Shown in pieces: positions 24,938-33,888 of a stretch of 64,000 nt of DNA. The DNA is from Planosporangium sp963837285 (GTDB taxonomy: Bacteria > Actinomycetota > Actinomycetes > Mycobacteriales > Micromonosporaceae). Under the pieces are notes generated by a model. It was not told the DNA's origin and searched no databases. It saw nothing but the letters and a program-made list of their open reading frames with translations. The DNA lies in assembly GCA_963837285.1 (NCBI GenBank), contig CAWIMS010000001.1:558001-622000 (forward strand). The letters run 5' to 3'. Both the position numbers and the translations under genes were made by a program. Numbering within the stretch: the stretch's first letter is position 1; each line of letters starts with the position of its first letter.

Positions 24938-25735
24938 TCACGCGGTGATGTCGCGACGGAGGAACGAGACCGCGCCGATGGCGAACGCGATGACCGCGAT
25001 GCCGGCCGTTGCGAGTAGTGCCCGTCCGTAGGACACGAGGGGACTGCCGCCCACCGCCAGCGCGTCAACGAGCAGTCCGGGCAGCCACTTCTCGGCGTCG
25101 GTCCAGGAGAGCTGGGTGATGTGTTCGACGGGCCCGAGATAGGCGATGCCGAGGCCGAGGGCGAGGGCCGTGGAGCGCGTCAGGACCGCGACGCCCGCTC
25201 CGAGGATGCCGTAGCAGGCGGCGGCGAGCAGGGCATTGGCGTATGCCTGCCATACGTGTCGCAGACCCGCCGCTGTGAACCAGGCGGCGGTGGGCACGCC
25301 ACGGATGTGCGCGAACGCGATCGCCGTCACGACGCTTGCCGCTTCGGCCGCGAGCAACGCGGCGGCGACGCAGGCGATGAGCGCGACGAGCTTGCCGCCG
25401 AGCAGCCTGGCGCGGCCTGGCTGGCGCGCCAGCAGGGTGCGGATCGTGCCCTGACCGTATTCCGCGGTGACGCTGGTCAGGAACAGCACGAAGACGAGGA
25501 GGCCGAGAAAACCGGCCGCGATGGCGAACCCACGCGTGAGACCCTCGGCCCGGGCGAGTTGGTCGAGTCCGGTGGCTGGTGCGGTGGCCACGCTGAACCT
25601 CGCCGGCTGCGCCTTCGCGGTGACGAAGGTCAGCATCGTGGCCAGGACGCCGAAGAGGATGAACGCCCCGCCACCGGCGAACACGATGATCGGTCGCCAT
25701 AGCTTGACCAGTTCCGCGCGTATGGAGCGGTTCAT
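24938..25735 (-). CDS. ABC-2 type drug transporter permease
   Basis: 265 residues with six hydrophobic segments. An N-terminal cytoplasmic NRSIRAELVKLWRPI leads into helix 1, and the loop ending SVTAEYGQGTIRTLLARQPG is typical of ABC-2 export permeases. ATG at 25735 overlaps the ATPase stop by four bases. With the gene before, it forms an exporter, presumably for a drug or lipid-like compound. Confidence 0.85.
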   Translation of the reverse strand: MNRSIRAELVKLWRPIIVFAGGGAFILFGVLATMLTFVTAKAQPARFSVATAPATGLDQLARAEGLTRGFAIAAGFLGLLVFVLFLTSVTAEYGQGTIRTLLARQPGRARLLGGKLVALIACVAAALLAAEAASVVTAIAFAHIRGVPTAAWFTAAGLRHVWQAYANALLAAACYGILGAGVAVLTRSTALALGLGIAYLGPVEHITQLSWTDAEKWLPGLLVDALAVGGSPLVSYGRALLATAGIAVIAFAIGAVSFLRRDITA

Positions 25736-26772
25736 CGGGTGCCCTCCGGATCAGTCGAGATCAGGGCCTGGTACCTGTCCTCGAGAGTCGTTTTCGTTGT
25801 GGTCATTTCGACCAACGTGATGCCGGCGGCGTGGGCGGCCCGGTTGATCGTGGCGATCCCGTCATCGACGCGCTCCGCCGGCCGGTCGGCTCGCAGCGCG
25901 GAGAGCGGTATCCGCAGTTGGTCGCCCTCGCGGGTGGGGTGCAGTCCGCTGCTGGTGAGCACCTCGCGCAGGCGGGCCGTATCGGCCGGGGCCTCACAGC
26001 GAAGCAGCAACGCGTCCGCGCCGGTGGCCAGCAGCTGCGCGATGGGTCCCTGGAACATCCGCCGCCCCTGCTTGATGACCACCAGCCAGTCGCAGACCTG
26101 CTGCACCTCGCTGAGCAGGTGTGACGAGATGAGCAGGGTGCGCCCGTCATCGGCCAGGGAGCGCACCAGCTCCCGCATGTCGTGGATGCCGGCGGGGTCC
26201 AGGCCGTTGGCCGGCTCGTCGAGGATGAGCAGGGCCGGATCACCCAGCAGTGCGGCCGCGATGCCCAGACGCTGTTTCATGCCAAGCGAATAGGTGCGGT
26301 ACGGATCATCGCCCCTGTCGTCCAGACCGACCCGCTCCAGGGCCGCGGGGATCTGCCGGATATCCAGACCGGCGAGAGTCGCCTGCACGGTCAGGTTCCG
26401 CACGCCGGACAGGCCAGGGTAGAACGCGGGACTGTCGATGAGCGCACCGACGCGGGACAGATACCCGGCCGGTCGGCTGATCGGCATCCCCAGCACGTGG
26501 CCCTGCCCGGATGTGGGGCGCACCAGGCTGAGCAGCATGCGCAGCGTGGTGGTCTTGCCGGCGCCGTTGGGACCGACGAATCCGGCCACGACACCGGCGG
26601 GTACCTCGATGTCCAGGCCGTCCACCACCGTGCGGTGCCCGTATCGCTTGGTCAGCCCGCGCGTCTGTACGGCCAACGGATGACCCGGCCGGAGCGGGTC
26701 GCGACCGGTCGGGGCCGGCCGCGGCGTCACGCCGGGCGCGGTCCTCGGGTCCGTGGTGCCTACGGGATTCAC
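25732..26772 (-). CDS. ABC-2 type transporter ATP-binding protein (drug efflux)
   Basis: 346 residues from GTG at 26772. The frame is open further upstream, but AAGGAG ten bases before this GTG and the position after the MFS stop favour it. Walker A GPNGAGKTT, signature TYSLGMKQRLGIAAAL, Walker B LLILDEPANGLDP and ISSHLLSE are present, followed by the C-terminal DUF4162-like region of DrrA/CcmA-type ATPases. The last codons overlap the permease start (ATGA). Third from the last gene of the TetR-controlled operon, 35 bases after the MFS gene. Confidence 0.88.
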   Translation of the reverse strand: MNPVGTTDPRTAPGVTPRPAPTGRDPLRPGHPLAVQTRGLTKRYGHRTVVDGLDIEVPAGVVAGFVGPNGAGKTTTLRMLLSLVRPTSGQGHVLGMPISRPAGYLSRVGALIDSPAFYPGLSGVRNLTVQATLAGLDIRQIPAALERVGLDDRGDDPYRTYSLGMKQRLGIAAALLGDPALLILDEPANGLDPAGIHDMRELVRSLADDGRTLLISSHLLSEVQQVCDWLVVIKQGRRMFQGPIAQLLATGADALLLRCEAPADTARLREVLTSSGLHPTREGDQLRIPLSALRADRPAERVDDGIATINRAAHAAGITLVEMTTTKTTLEDRYQALISTDPEGTR

Positions 26773-26807
26773 AATTTGGTCGCTCCTTCGCGTTCGGTGC
26801 GTCGGGG

Positions 26808-28292
26808 TCACTCGGGTCGGGGACGCCGCGTCGTCGGGCGCGGGGCCGCGGTTGCGTTGATCAGGGCGGCACCCGCCAGTGCGGCGGCGACCAGCAGCCC
26901 GGCCGCGCCGGCGGCGGCGATGCGGTAGCCGTGCACGAGGGCGGCGACATGGTTGGCCGTGCCGTCCGGATGGGTGGCCAGGAAGGCCACGGTCGCGCTG
27001 GCAGCGGCGGTGTTGAGTGCGGCGACGCCGATCGAGGCGCCGACCTGCTGGCTGGTGTTGACGACGGCAGCGGCCACGCCGGCGTCGCGCTGGTCGACCC
27101 GTTGAGTGGCGAGGTTGATCGCGGGGACGAAGACGCACCCCATGCCGAGGCCGAGCAGGATCTCGGCCGGTAGTACCCGCGTCAGATAGCCGCCCTCGAC
27201 CGGTAGGTCGATGAGCGCCGCCATGGCGGCGGCCCCCAGGAGGAGCCCGGGCACGATGAGCAGTCGAGGAGCCAGTCGGGGCAGCAACCGCGCGGCGATC
27301 GCCTGCGAGCTGAGGAAGACCGCCCCGGACAGCGGCAGGAAGGCAAGCCCTGCCCTGGTCGGCGAGTAGCCGAGGACGACCTGTAGGTAGTAGGTCAGGA
27401 GCAGGAACAGCGAGCTGAGCCCGGCCACGGCCGAGGCGACCGACAGGTACGCTCCGGCACGGTTACGGTCACGCAGGATGCGCAGCGGCAGGAGCGGACC
27501 GTCCACCCTGGACTCCCACAGCACGAACAGTGCCAGCAGGAGTGCGGCGGCCGCGAACAAGCCGACCGTCCACGGCGATCCCCAGCCGTCGGAGGTGGCC
27601 CGGGTGCAGCCGTACACGACGGCGACCATGGCCGATGTGACCAGCAGCGCACCCGGGACGTCCAGGCGCCGGTTACGAGCGCCGCGGGCACCGGTGAGCA
27701 GCAGCCAGCCGCCGGTCGCGGCGGCCACGGCGATGGGGACGTTGACGTAGAGGCACCAGCGCCAGCCCAGGTTGTCAGTGAGGACGCCACCCAGCACCAG
27801 GCCAATCGCCCCACCACCACCGGCGATCGCACCGAATACCGCGAACGCCTTGGCCCGTTCCCCCACTTCGCTGAACGTGACCGCGAGGGCGGACAGGACC
27901 GTGGGGGCCAGCAGCGCGGCGCACGCGCCCTGCGTCGCACGGGCGGCGATCAGCATCGGCAGGCCCGTCGCGGCCCCGCCCAGGGCGGATGCGGCGGCGA
28001 ACCCGAGCAGGCCGACCACGAACGCCCGTTGCCGTCCCACCAGATCGGCGAGGCGGCCACCGAGCAGGAGTAGCCCGCCGAACGCGAGGGTGTACGCCGT
28101 GATCACCCACTGCCGGTCCGCGTCGGAGAATCCGAGGGCGGCCTGGGCCGAGGGCAGGGCGATGTTCATGACAGTCGCGTCCAACGCGATGATCAACTGA
28201 CCGAGTGACAGGAAGACCAGCGCCAGCCAGCGCCGAGGCTTCGCCACCGCGCCCCAACGCGTCGCGGGAGTCACTTCGATACCAGTGCTCAC
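26808..28292 (-). CDS. DHA2-family MFS drug transporter
   Basis: 494 residues with about 14 hydrophobic segments. Visible are the DHA2/EmrB motif at the first helices (LIIALDATVMNIALPSAQAA), motif A GGRLADLVGRQRAFV, and motif C-like GGGGAIGLVLGGVLTD. The substrate is probably a drug or secondary metabolite. GTG at 28292 is the first gene of a four-gene minus-strand operon (MFS, ABC ATPase, ABC permease, Ddn-like enzyme) that starts next to three palindromic operators and diverges from a TetR gene. Confidence 0.88.
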   Translation of the reverse strand: MSTGIEVTPATRWGAVAKPRRWLALVFLSLGQLIIALDATVMNIALPSAQAALGFSDADRQWVITAYTLAFGGLLLLGGRLADLVGRQRAFVVGLLGFAAASALGGAATGLPMLIAARATQGACAALLAPTVLSALAVTFSEVGERAKAFAVFGAIAGGGGAIGLVLGGVLTDNLGWRWCLYVNVPIAVAAATGGWLLLTGARGARNRRLDVPGALLVTSAMVAVVYGCTRATSDGWGSPWTVGLFAAAALLLALFVLWESRVDGPLLPLRILRDRNRAGAYLSVASAVAGLSSLFLLLTYYLQVVLGYSPTRAGLAFLPLSGAVFLSSQAIAARLLPRLAPRLLIVPGLLLGAAAMAALIDLPVEGGYLTRVLPAEILLGLGMGCVFVPAINLATQRVDQRDAGVAAAVVNTSQQVGASIGVAALNTAAASATVAFLATHPDGTANHVAALVHGYRIAAAGAAGLLVAAALAGAALINATAAPRPTTRRPRPE

Positions 28293-28314
28293 TTGACGGC
28301 TCCAGCCTCGTTTT

Positions 28315-28403
28315 CGGAGGATGATCCTCCGGTTGAGCCTAGAGTACCACCTATCGGAGGATCTTCCTCCGAATATCTTCGGTTAGCGGAGGGAAAGCCT
28401 CCG
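28315..28403. promoter_or_regulatory. Triple TetR operator
   Basis: Three 17-bp palindromes: CGGAGGATGATCCTCCG (28315-28331), CGGAGGATCTTCCTCCG (28355-28371) and CGGAGGGAAAGCCTCCG (28387-28403), centres 40 and 32 bases apart. They fill the 183-base gap between the divergent MFS operon and the TetR gene. The near-identical arms strongly suggest sites for that TetR protein, controlling both directions. Confidence 0.85.
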
Positions 28404-28475
28404 ATTGCCTGATACGATCATGAGGTCGCCACCGCCGCCGGCAACGAGGGTCGGAGCCCAGGGACAAGGACACGA

Positions 28476-29183
28476 ATGCTCGAGACGGCACACACTCGCA
28501 GCAGCCGCCGGCTGCGGGCCGACGCGCGGCACAACCGCGGCCGCCTGCTCGCCGCCGCTCTGGACGTCTTCGTGGAGATGGGACCCACCGCCCCCCTCGA
28601 CGAGATCTCCCGGCGTGCCGGCACCGGCATTGCCACCCTCTACCGGCACTTCCCGGATCGCCACGCGCTCATGAAGGCGGTCGTCCTCGACGCGATGGAA
28701 CGCACCACCGAGGAGGCCGGCCGAGCCGCCGACGAAGAGCCCGACGCGTTCCGCGCCCTCACGCGCTACCTGCACCGCAGCATGGACATCCGCGCCGCCG
28801 CGGTCATCCCGCAGCTGCTCGACGTCCTGCCCCTCGACGACGCCGAGACGCTCCACGCGCGCGAGCGCGGCACCCGACGGTTGCAGAGCATCGTCGATGC
28901 AGCGCACCGCGAAGGCAGCCTGCGACCCGACATCACCGCCGGCGACATCGGCATGCTCGCCGTGCGCATGTCCAGGCCGCTACCCGGCCCCTTCCCCCGC
29001 GACCTCAACGACCGCCTCGGCCACCGGCACCTCGCCGTTCTCATCGACGGCCTGCGTGCCCGCCCGGACGACACCGATCTGGGCGGTCCGGCCGTCACCC
29101 TCGAGGACCTACGAACCATCACGCCCAGGCCGGGCGATCCCAGCGCGGGCGACGCCGGCAGCGGCACCGACGACCGTCGTTGA
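28476..29183 (+). CDS. TetR-family transcriptional regulator
   Basis: 235 residues. The N-terminal TetR HTH is clear (NRGRLLAAALDVFVEMGPTA, then EISRRAGTGIATLYRHFPDR). The C-terminal helical ligand-binding domain belongs to the SbtR-like (TetR_C_33) type. ATG at 28476 lies 72 bases after the third operator. It very probably represses itself and the divergent MFS/ABC efflux operon, releasing on binding a drug-like ligand. Confidence 0.88.
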   Translation: MLETAHTRSSRRLRADARHNRGRLLAAALDVFVEMGPTAPLDEISRRAGTGIATLYRHFPDRHALMKAVVLDAMERTTEEAGRAADEEPDAFRALTRYLHRSMDIRAAAVIPQLLDVLPLDDAETLHARERGTRRLQSIVDAAHREGSLRPDITAGDIGMLAVRMSRPLPGPFPRDLNDRLGHRHLAVLIDGLRARPDDTDLGGPAVTLEDLRTITPRPGDPSAGDAGSGTDDRR

Positions 29184-29269
29184 CCGGTCGCCGTCGGGGT
29201 TGGGGCCGACGGCGCGCTGTGGAGGCGGTCACGGCGCTGGCTGTGCTGGACGTCGATGCCGCCGGCCGG

Positions 29270-29832
29270 TCACGTACTCTGCTCCCGCATCATCTGCTTC
29301 AAGGACAGCCTGAGCGCACCCACCGCGTCTTCCGCTTCGCTCAGCGTCCTCCGCAACTCTTCCCGCTCCGCCCGCACCTGCGCGAGTGCGGCGTCGCGCT
29401 GCTGGAGGGTGTCGCCGAGTTCCCGGATGCGTCGCTCGAGATCCGCATTCCCTGCCGGGTCGATCTGCTGCCCAAGCCCGCGCTGAACCTTCACCTTGAG
29501 CCGGTCCCGCTCCTCCCGCACCCGTCTCAGCTCGGCGCGGGTCAACTCCAGATCTACAGCCAGGCTCGCGTCGCTGACCCTGCTGCCCGCCTTGCTGTCC
29601 CGTGCTGCCGTGCCATCCTGGGTCCTTCGGGCGCTTCGATGTGCTCGCGTACGCCCTCGGCATAGACGAGCCAATTCGACACCCCGGCCTTCCTCGCAAC
29701 CGCGAGGAAGGTCATCGGATCGCCGTTGGCCTTCATGTCGTCCACCACCGCGAGCACCCGCATGCGCTTGGCCAGGCTGTCCTGTTTCCTGGCTTCGCGG
29801 AGTACGTCGGCGGGAGCGCGTTTGGCGGTCAT
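29270..29832 (-). pseudogene. DUF6262-type transposon accessory protein, frameshifted
   Basis: Starts with ATG at 29832, overlapping the previous stop by four bases. The N-terminus (MRVLAVVDDMKANGDPMTFL, then AVARKAGVSNWLVYAEGVRE) is the HTH-like opening of DUF6262 proteins, which follow tyrosine-recombinase transposase genes of the Tn554 type. After residue about 78 the frame must shift near 29600 to continue as a long coiled coil (LAVDLELTRAELRRVREERD, ERRIRELGDTLQQRDAALAQ) ending at 29270. Either broken or misread. Its tight coupling to the transposase tail fused to IclR shows both came from one transposon. Confidence 0.65.
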
Positions 29833-30869
29833 GGCCCGGCCTCACCGGCAGGGCGGACAATGGGCATGGGCAAGGCGACCGGTCCGGCGGACCCGGAGCC
29901 AGCGCGCAGGCGGCGCAGGACCTTGCTGGCGTCCTCGACCTCGTGGCGTTCCCCGTCAGGCATGGACTCCAGCTTCGCCTTCATCTTCTTGATGACGTTC
30001 AGGTAGTCGGCGATCTCGCCTTCTATGCCTTTGATCGTGTAGTCGGCCGCGCCCATCGCACGGGCCACCTCCAGGTTCGCCTTCAGGCTCCGGACCTGGT
30101 CTTCGATCGAGGGCAGGTGCGATGGATCGGGGCGGTAGGAGGCGCAGCCGGGGCACTGGAAACGGATCGGGCAGGCTTTACCCCCGGCCTTGACGTTGGA
30201 CGGCTCGACGCAGTTGCCCCACGGCACCGCTACCGACCGCAGCTCGTACGCCGTCGCCGAGGCCATCGGCGCGGGATTGCCGTGCCGATCCATCGCGAGG
30301 ACCCGCAACGTTTCCACGGCCTCGCGTTCGACGGCCGCGACGTCGGTCGGGGTCGCGCGGGTGAACCGGCGCATCCCCTGGGCCGACAGGATCCGCCGCA
30401 GCGTACGCCGGGGCAGCGTGGTCAGCAGCGACTTGCCGAGCGCCGTGGCGTGTGCGGCCGTCTCCAGGCCGACCTGCAGATCCTCCAGCCACGGCGACCG
30501 CGGCCCCTCGACCACCTCGACGATCACCATCCGGTCGGCTGCGATACGGGCCAGGTACACGGTGTGCCCACCGGTCGCGGCGAGGTGCCGCAGTACCGCC
30601 GACGCCGACGGCGGCCGCTGGAACGAGCCGACCAGCTCGTGGAAGCGCTCGGCGAGCTGTGAGCCGAGCGCGTATGTGCCGTCGGCCTGCCGGATCAGGT
30701 AACCCTCGTAGCACAGGGTGCGGATCAGGTGGTACGCCGTCGACAGGTTGAGCCCGCAACGCCGCGCGATGACCTTGACCGGCAGCGGGCGCTCGGCCTG
30801 CGCCACCTGCTCGAGCACCCGCAGCGCCCGGGACACGCTCTGGATCAGGTCGGTGGGCTCCGACGCCAT
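29829..30869 (-). CDS. Chimera: IclR-family regulator fused to tyrosine-recombinase transposase C-terminus
   Basis: 346 residues. Residues 1 to about 180 are an IclR regulator: winged HTH (SVSRALRVLEQVAQAERPLP, then IARRCGLNLSTAYHLIRTL) and the first two thirds of the effector domain (GHTVYLARIAADRMVIVEVV, ATALGKSLLTTLPRR). From about 185 on, it is the C-terminal region of a Tn554-type site-specific recombinase: VPWGNCVEPSNVKAGGKACP, IRFQCPGCASYRPDPSHLP and a helical tail. That region normally follows the catalytic tyrosine domain, which is absent. The IclR domain lacks its last about 70 residues. The junction lies near 30320. The gene diverges from the catabolic genes it probably once controlled. 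Confidence 0.75.
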   Translation of the reverse strand: MASEPTDLIQSVSRALRVLEQVAQAERPLPVKVIARRCGLNLSTAYHLIRTLCYEGYLIRQADGTYALGSQLAERFHELVGSFQRPPSASAVLRHLAATGGHTVYLARIAADRMVIVEVVEGPRSPWLEDLQVGLETAAHATALGKSLLTTLPRRTLRRILSAQGMRRFTRATPTDVAAVEREAVETLRVLAMDRHGNPAPMASATAYELRSVAVPWGNCVEPSNVKAGGKACPIRFQCPGCASYRPDPSHLPSIEDQVRSLKANLEVARAMGAADYTIKGIEGEIADYLNVIKKMKAKLESMPDGERHEVEDASKVLRRLRAGSGSAGPVALPMPIVRPAGEAGP

Positions 30870-30949
30870 GCAGACAGGATCGACCCGCTGGTCAGCATTT
30901 GAAAAGTACGGGCTTTCGGGCCTGTTGCCGGCCGGCCGAGGATCGCCGT

Positions 30950-31330
30950 ATGGCCGACATACCCACCTGGGTACAGGACGCGCTGGCCGACGTGTACGAC
31001 CCGTGCTGCCGGGAGAAGGGCATCTCGGTCGTGGACATGGGCCTCATCCGCTCGGTACACGTCGACAGCGGCCGGGCCCGGGTCGAGCTGCTGCTCACCT
31101 CCGGCTGGTGCCCGTTCGCCGTCACCGTGCTGACCGAGGTCGAGCAGCGGATCCGGGCGGTACCGGGCGTCACCGACGCCGACGTGGAGATCGTCTGGGA
31201 CGAGGCGTGGACCACCGACCGCCTGTCGTCGCGGGCGCGAAAGATCCTGCGTTTCCTGCCACCACCCGCCGAGGTGCCGGACCGGGACGGGTACATCTCA
31301 GCGCATTGGAGCCCCCGCGATGATCGATGA
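30950..31330 (+). CDS. MIP18/DUF59-family metal-sulfur assembly-like protein
   Basis: 126 residues. The FeS_assembly_P (DUF59) core is seen: ALADVYDPCCREKGISVVDM, GLIRSVHVD, VELLLTSGWCPFAVTVLTEV and EQRIRAVPGVTDADVEIVWD, with the conserved C in GWCPF. ATG at 30950 follows GAGGATCG; an earlier in-frame ATG at 30899 adds unrelated residues. Overlaps the amidohydrolase start by 11 bases, so it probably works with that enzyme, perhaps in metal-centre maturation or as a PaaD-like accessory in aromatic degradation. Confidence 0.8.
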   Translation: MADIPTWVQDALADVYDPCCREKGISVVDMGLIRSVHVDSGRARVELLLTSGWCPFAVTVLTEVEQRIRAVPGVTDADVEIVWDEAWTTDRLSSRARKILRFLPPPAEVPDRDGYISAHWSPRDDR

Positions 31331-32298
31331 TGTCTTCGTCTTCGACGGCGTAGCGCACGTGTTCAACTTCGAGGAGAAGAACGCCTTCGGTACGCCCGGC
31401 CAGATGTTCTCCAACCACCTGTACGCGTTCCACAACACGCTCACGCCGGACGACCAGCCGAAGCTGCCGCCGGAGGAGTTCCTGCGGCAGTGGACCATCT
31501 CCGACATCCGGCGGATGGTGTACGAGGAATCGGACACCGACATGCTGGTCGCGATGCCGTTGCCGCTGACCGACCTGTACCACGACGGCCTGTCGCCGTG
31601 GGAGACCTGCGCCGAGATGGCCAGCCGGGACCCGGACCGGACGGTGTTCTGGGGCTCGGTCAACCCGCTCGAAGGGCGCCGGGCGCTCGACCTGATGGAG
31701 CGCCAGGTCGGCGAGTTCGGCGCCAAGGCGTTCAAAGTTCTACAACGTCCGGTACGACTACGGCTCGCCGTACCCGTGGCGGATGGACGACCCGAAGATC
31801 GCGTTCCCGGTCTTCGAGAAGGCGCGCGAACTCGGCGTCAACCTGATCGGGGTACACAAGGGTGTTCCCCTTGGCCCGCAACCGATCGAGCACACCCAGA
31901 CGTGGGACATGGACGGGGCGGCGGCCAACTTCCCCGACCTCAACTTCGTCATCTTCCACGTCGGCCTGCCGTTCCTGGACGAGACGTGCTGGCAGCTCAT
32001 CCGGTACCCGAACCTGTACGCGTCGCTGGCCGCAACGATCAACTTCCTGGTCCGGGCGCCGCGGATGTTCGCCGAGATCCTGGGCAAGCTGCTGTTCTGG
32101 TGCGGTGAGGACAAGATCGTGTACGGGTCGGAGGCGCCCATCTTCCATCCACAGTGGGCACTGCGGGCGTTCATGGACTTCCAGATCCCCGAGGACCTGT
32201 GTGCCGGCTACGGGTACCCGCAGCTCACCGACCAGGCGAAGCGGAAGATCCTCGGCGAGAACCTGCTCCGCCTGCATGGCATGCAGCGCCCTGCTTGA
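31320..32298 (+). pseudogene. Amidohydrolase-2 family enzyme, single-base frameshift
   Basis: The frame from ATG at 31320 (DDVFVFDGVAHVFNFEEKNA, ISDIRRMVYEESDTDMLVAM) runs correctly to GAKAFK, then shifts. The family sequence resumes one base over as FYNVRYDYGSPYPWRMDDPK, then IAFPVFEKARELGVNLIGVH and GSEAPIFHPQWALRAFMDFQ, and ends at 32298. One extra A in the AAAG at 31736-31739 restores a 326-residue enzyme. The family (ACMSD/4-oxalomesaconate hydratase-like, PF04909) performs metal-dependent hydrolysis or decarboxylation of aromatic-derived acids. The intact remainder argues for a very recent lesion or sequence error. Confidence 0.8.
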
Positions 32299-32322
32299 TC
32301 GCCACCAGCTCGCCCCAAGATC

Positions 32323-32389
32323 GTCACAACTTCCCGGAAATCGTTGCCTCGACCGGTGTCTGAGGCCACGACTTCCGGGAAGTTGTGCC
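32323..32389. repeat. Long palindromic repeat, copy 3
   Basis: Imperfect arms carrying ACAACTTCCCGGAA on the left and ACTTCCGGGAAGTTGTG on the right, with flanking GCCTC/GAGGC pairing. It lies between the converging amidohydrolase and acyl-CoA ligase genes and could terminate both. Confidence 0.85.
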
Positions 32390-32391
32390 AG

Positions 32392-33888
32392 TCAGGGCAC
32401 CCAGGTGGTCTCGTCGCGTACCCGGCGCTTGAGTAGCTTGCCACCCGGATTGCGCGGCAACGGATCGGCGCGGACGACCATGTACTCGGGGATTTTGAAA
32501 TCGGCGATCCGCTCGGCCAGATAGCTGCGCACGGCGGCGATGTCGATGCTGGTGCCGGGAACCGGCACCAGCACCGCCCCGACCTTCTCGCCCATCACCT
32601 CGTCGGGCACGCCGACCACGGCCGCGTCGAACACGCCGGGCGCGCCGGCGAGCGCGTTCTCCACCTCGACGCAGTAGACGTTCTCGCCGCCCCGGTTGAT
32701 CATGTCCTTGGCCCGGTCGACGATGTACACGAGACCCTCGTCGTCGATGCGGGCCAGGTCGCCGCTGTGCAGCCAGCCGTCGACGAACGCGTCGGCGGTG
32801 GCCGCCGGCTTGTTCCAGTAGCCGGCGACCACGTTCTGGCCCCGGATCAGCAGCTCACCGACGCCGTCCGGGCCGGCGTCCTCGATGCGCAGGTCGCAGA
32901 CCGGTGCGGGAAAGCCGACCGAGTCGGCGTGCTCGACATGCTCGTGCGGCAGGTACGTGCTGACGCTCGACGTCTCGGTCAGGCCGAACCCGTTGCCGAC
33001 CCGGGCCTGCGGAAACGCCTTCATGATGTGGGCGACCAGGTCGGGCGCGATCGGCGCGCCACCGTACGAGAGGGCGCGCACCGGCGACACGTCGGTCTCG
33101 ACGAACTTCGGCTGGTTGATGGCCAGCCAGTAGATCGCGGGAACCGTGGTGAGCACGTCGATGTGCTCCTCCTCGATCGCGCGCAGGAACGCGCCGACCT
33201 CGAACTGCGGCATGATCACGGTGGCGCCGCCGAGGTAGATCGACACAAGGAGCTGGGAGTTGCAGCCGGTGACGTGGAACAGCGGCACCGACACCAGGGT
33301 GCGCATCCGCTCCTCGTCGTGGTTGCCCAGGTGCAGGATCCGCCGGCACGTTTCGCAGTTGGACAGGAAGTTCTCGTGCGTGGTGACCGCGCCCTTGGGG
33401 AAACCGGTCGTGCCGCTGGTGTAGAAGATCGCCGCCGGGTCGCTGGGTTTCTGGTCGCCGGTAACGCTTGGCGGGCCGTCGGGCAGCGGCTCACCGGGCC
33501 GGAAGACGTACTTCGCGCCGCTGTCGGTCACCACGTAACCCGCCTCGTCCTCGGTGAACCGGGTGTTGACCGGGACGACGATGGCGCCGGCCAGGACGGT
33601 ACCGAAGAAGGCGAGCACCCAGTCGACGCCGTTGCCGAGCCGGATCGCGACCCGGTCGCCGCGCTCGACGCCGGCCGCGCGCAGGCCACCGGCGACCCGG
33701 GCCGCGCTGTTCCACAGCTCGCCGTACGTTAGCCGCGGGCCGCCGCCGACCTCGACCAGCGCGTCCGCCGTCGGATCGCGGTCGACCGTGCCACGCAGCA
33801 TGTCCACCAGGTTGAGCGGAAGATTCTCGTACCGCTTGATGCCGTCCGGTCCGCGGACCACACCGGTCATGTCGAACGGGTAAGTCAT
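32392..33888 (-). CDS. Class I AMP-dependent acyl-CoA synthetase/ligase
   Basis: 498 residues. The P-loop YTSGTTGFPKGAVTTHEN, A5-type GFGLTETSS, and hinge GWLHSGDLARIDDEGLVYIV, then DRAKDMINRGGENVYCVEVE, identify the ANL superfamily, with catalytic Lys in PRNPGGKLLKRR near the C-terminus. The product is probably a medium-chain or aryl acyl-CoA. ATG at 33888 overlaps the phosphotriesterase-like stop by four bases, so the two are co-translated. It fits with the amidohydrolase and IclR genes in a small catabolic region. Confidence 0.85.
   Translation of the reverse strand: MTYPFDMTGVVRGPDGIKRYENLPLNLVDMLRGTVDRDPTADALVEVGGGPRLTYGELWNSAARVAGGLRAAGVERGDRVAIRLGNGVDWVLAFFGTVLAGAIVVPVNTRFTEDEAGYVVTDSGAKYVFRPGEPLPDGPPSVTGDQKPSDPAAIFYTSGTTGFPKGAVTTHENFLSNCETCRRILHLGNHDEERMRTLVSVPLFHVTGCNSQLLVSIYLGGATVIMPQFEVGAFLRAIEEEHIDVLTTVPAIYWLAINQPKFVETDVSPVRALSYGGAPIAPDLVAHIMKAFPQARVGNGFGLTETSSVSTYLPHEHVEHADSVGFPAPVCDLRIEDAGPDGVGELLIRGQNVVAGYWNKPAATADAFVDGWLHSGDLARIDDEGLVYIVDRAKDMINRGGENVYCVEVENALAGAPGVFDAAVVGVPDEVMGEKVGAVLVPVPGTSIDIAAVRSYLAERIADFKIPEYMVVRADPLPRNPGGKLLKRRVRDETTWVP

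Noticed and set aside
32767..33732. 321-codon plus-strand frame over the acyl-CoA ligase
   Set aside because: Complement of a strongly supported enzyme gene.
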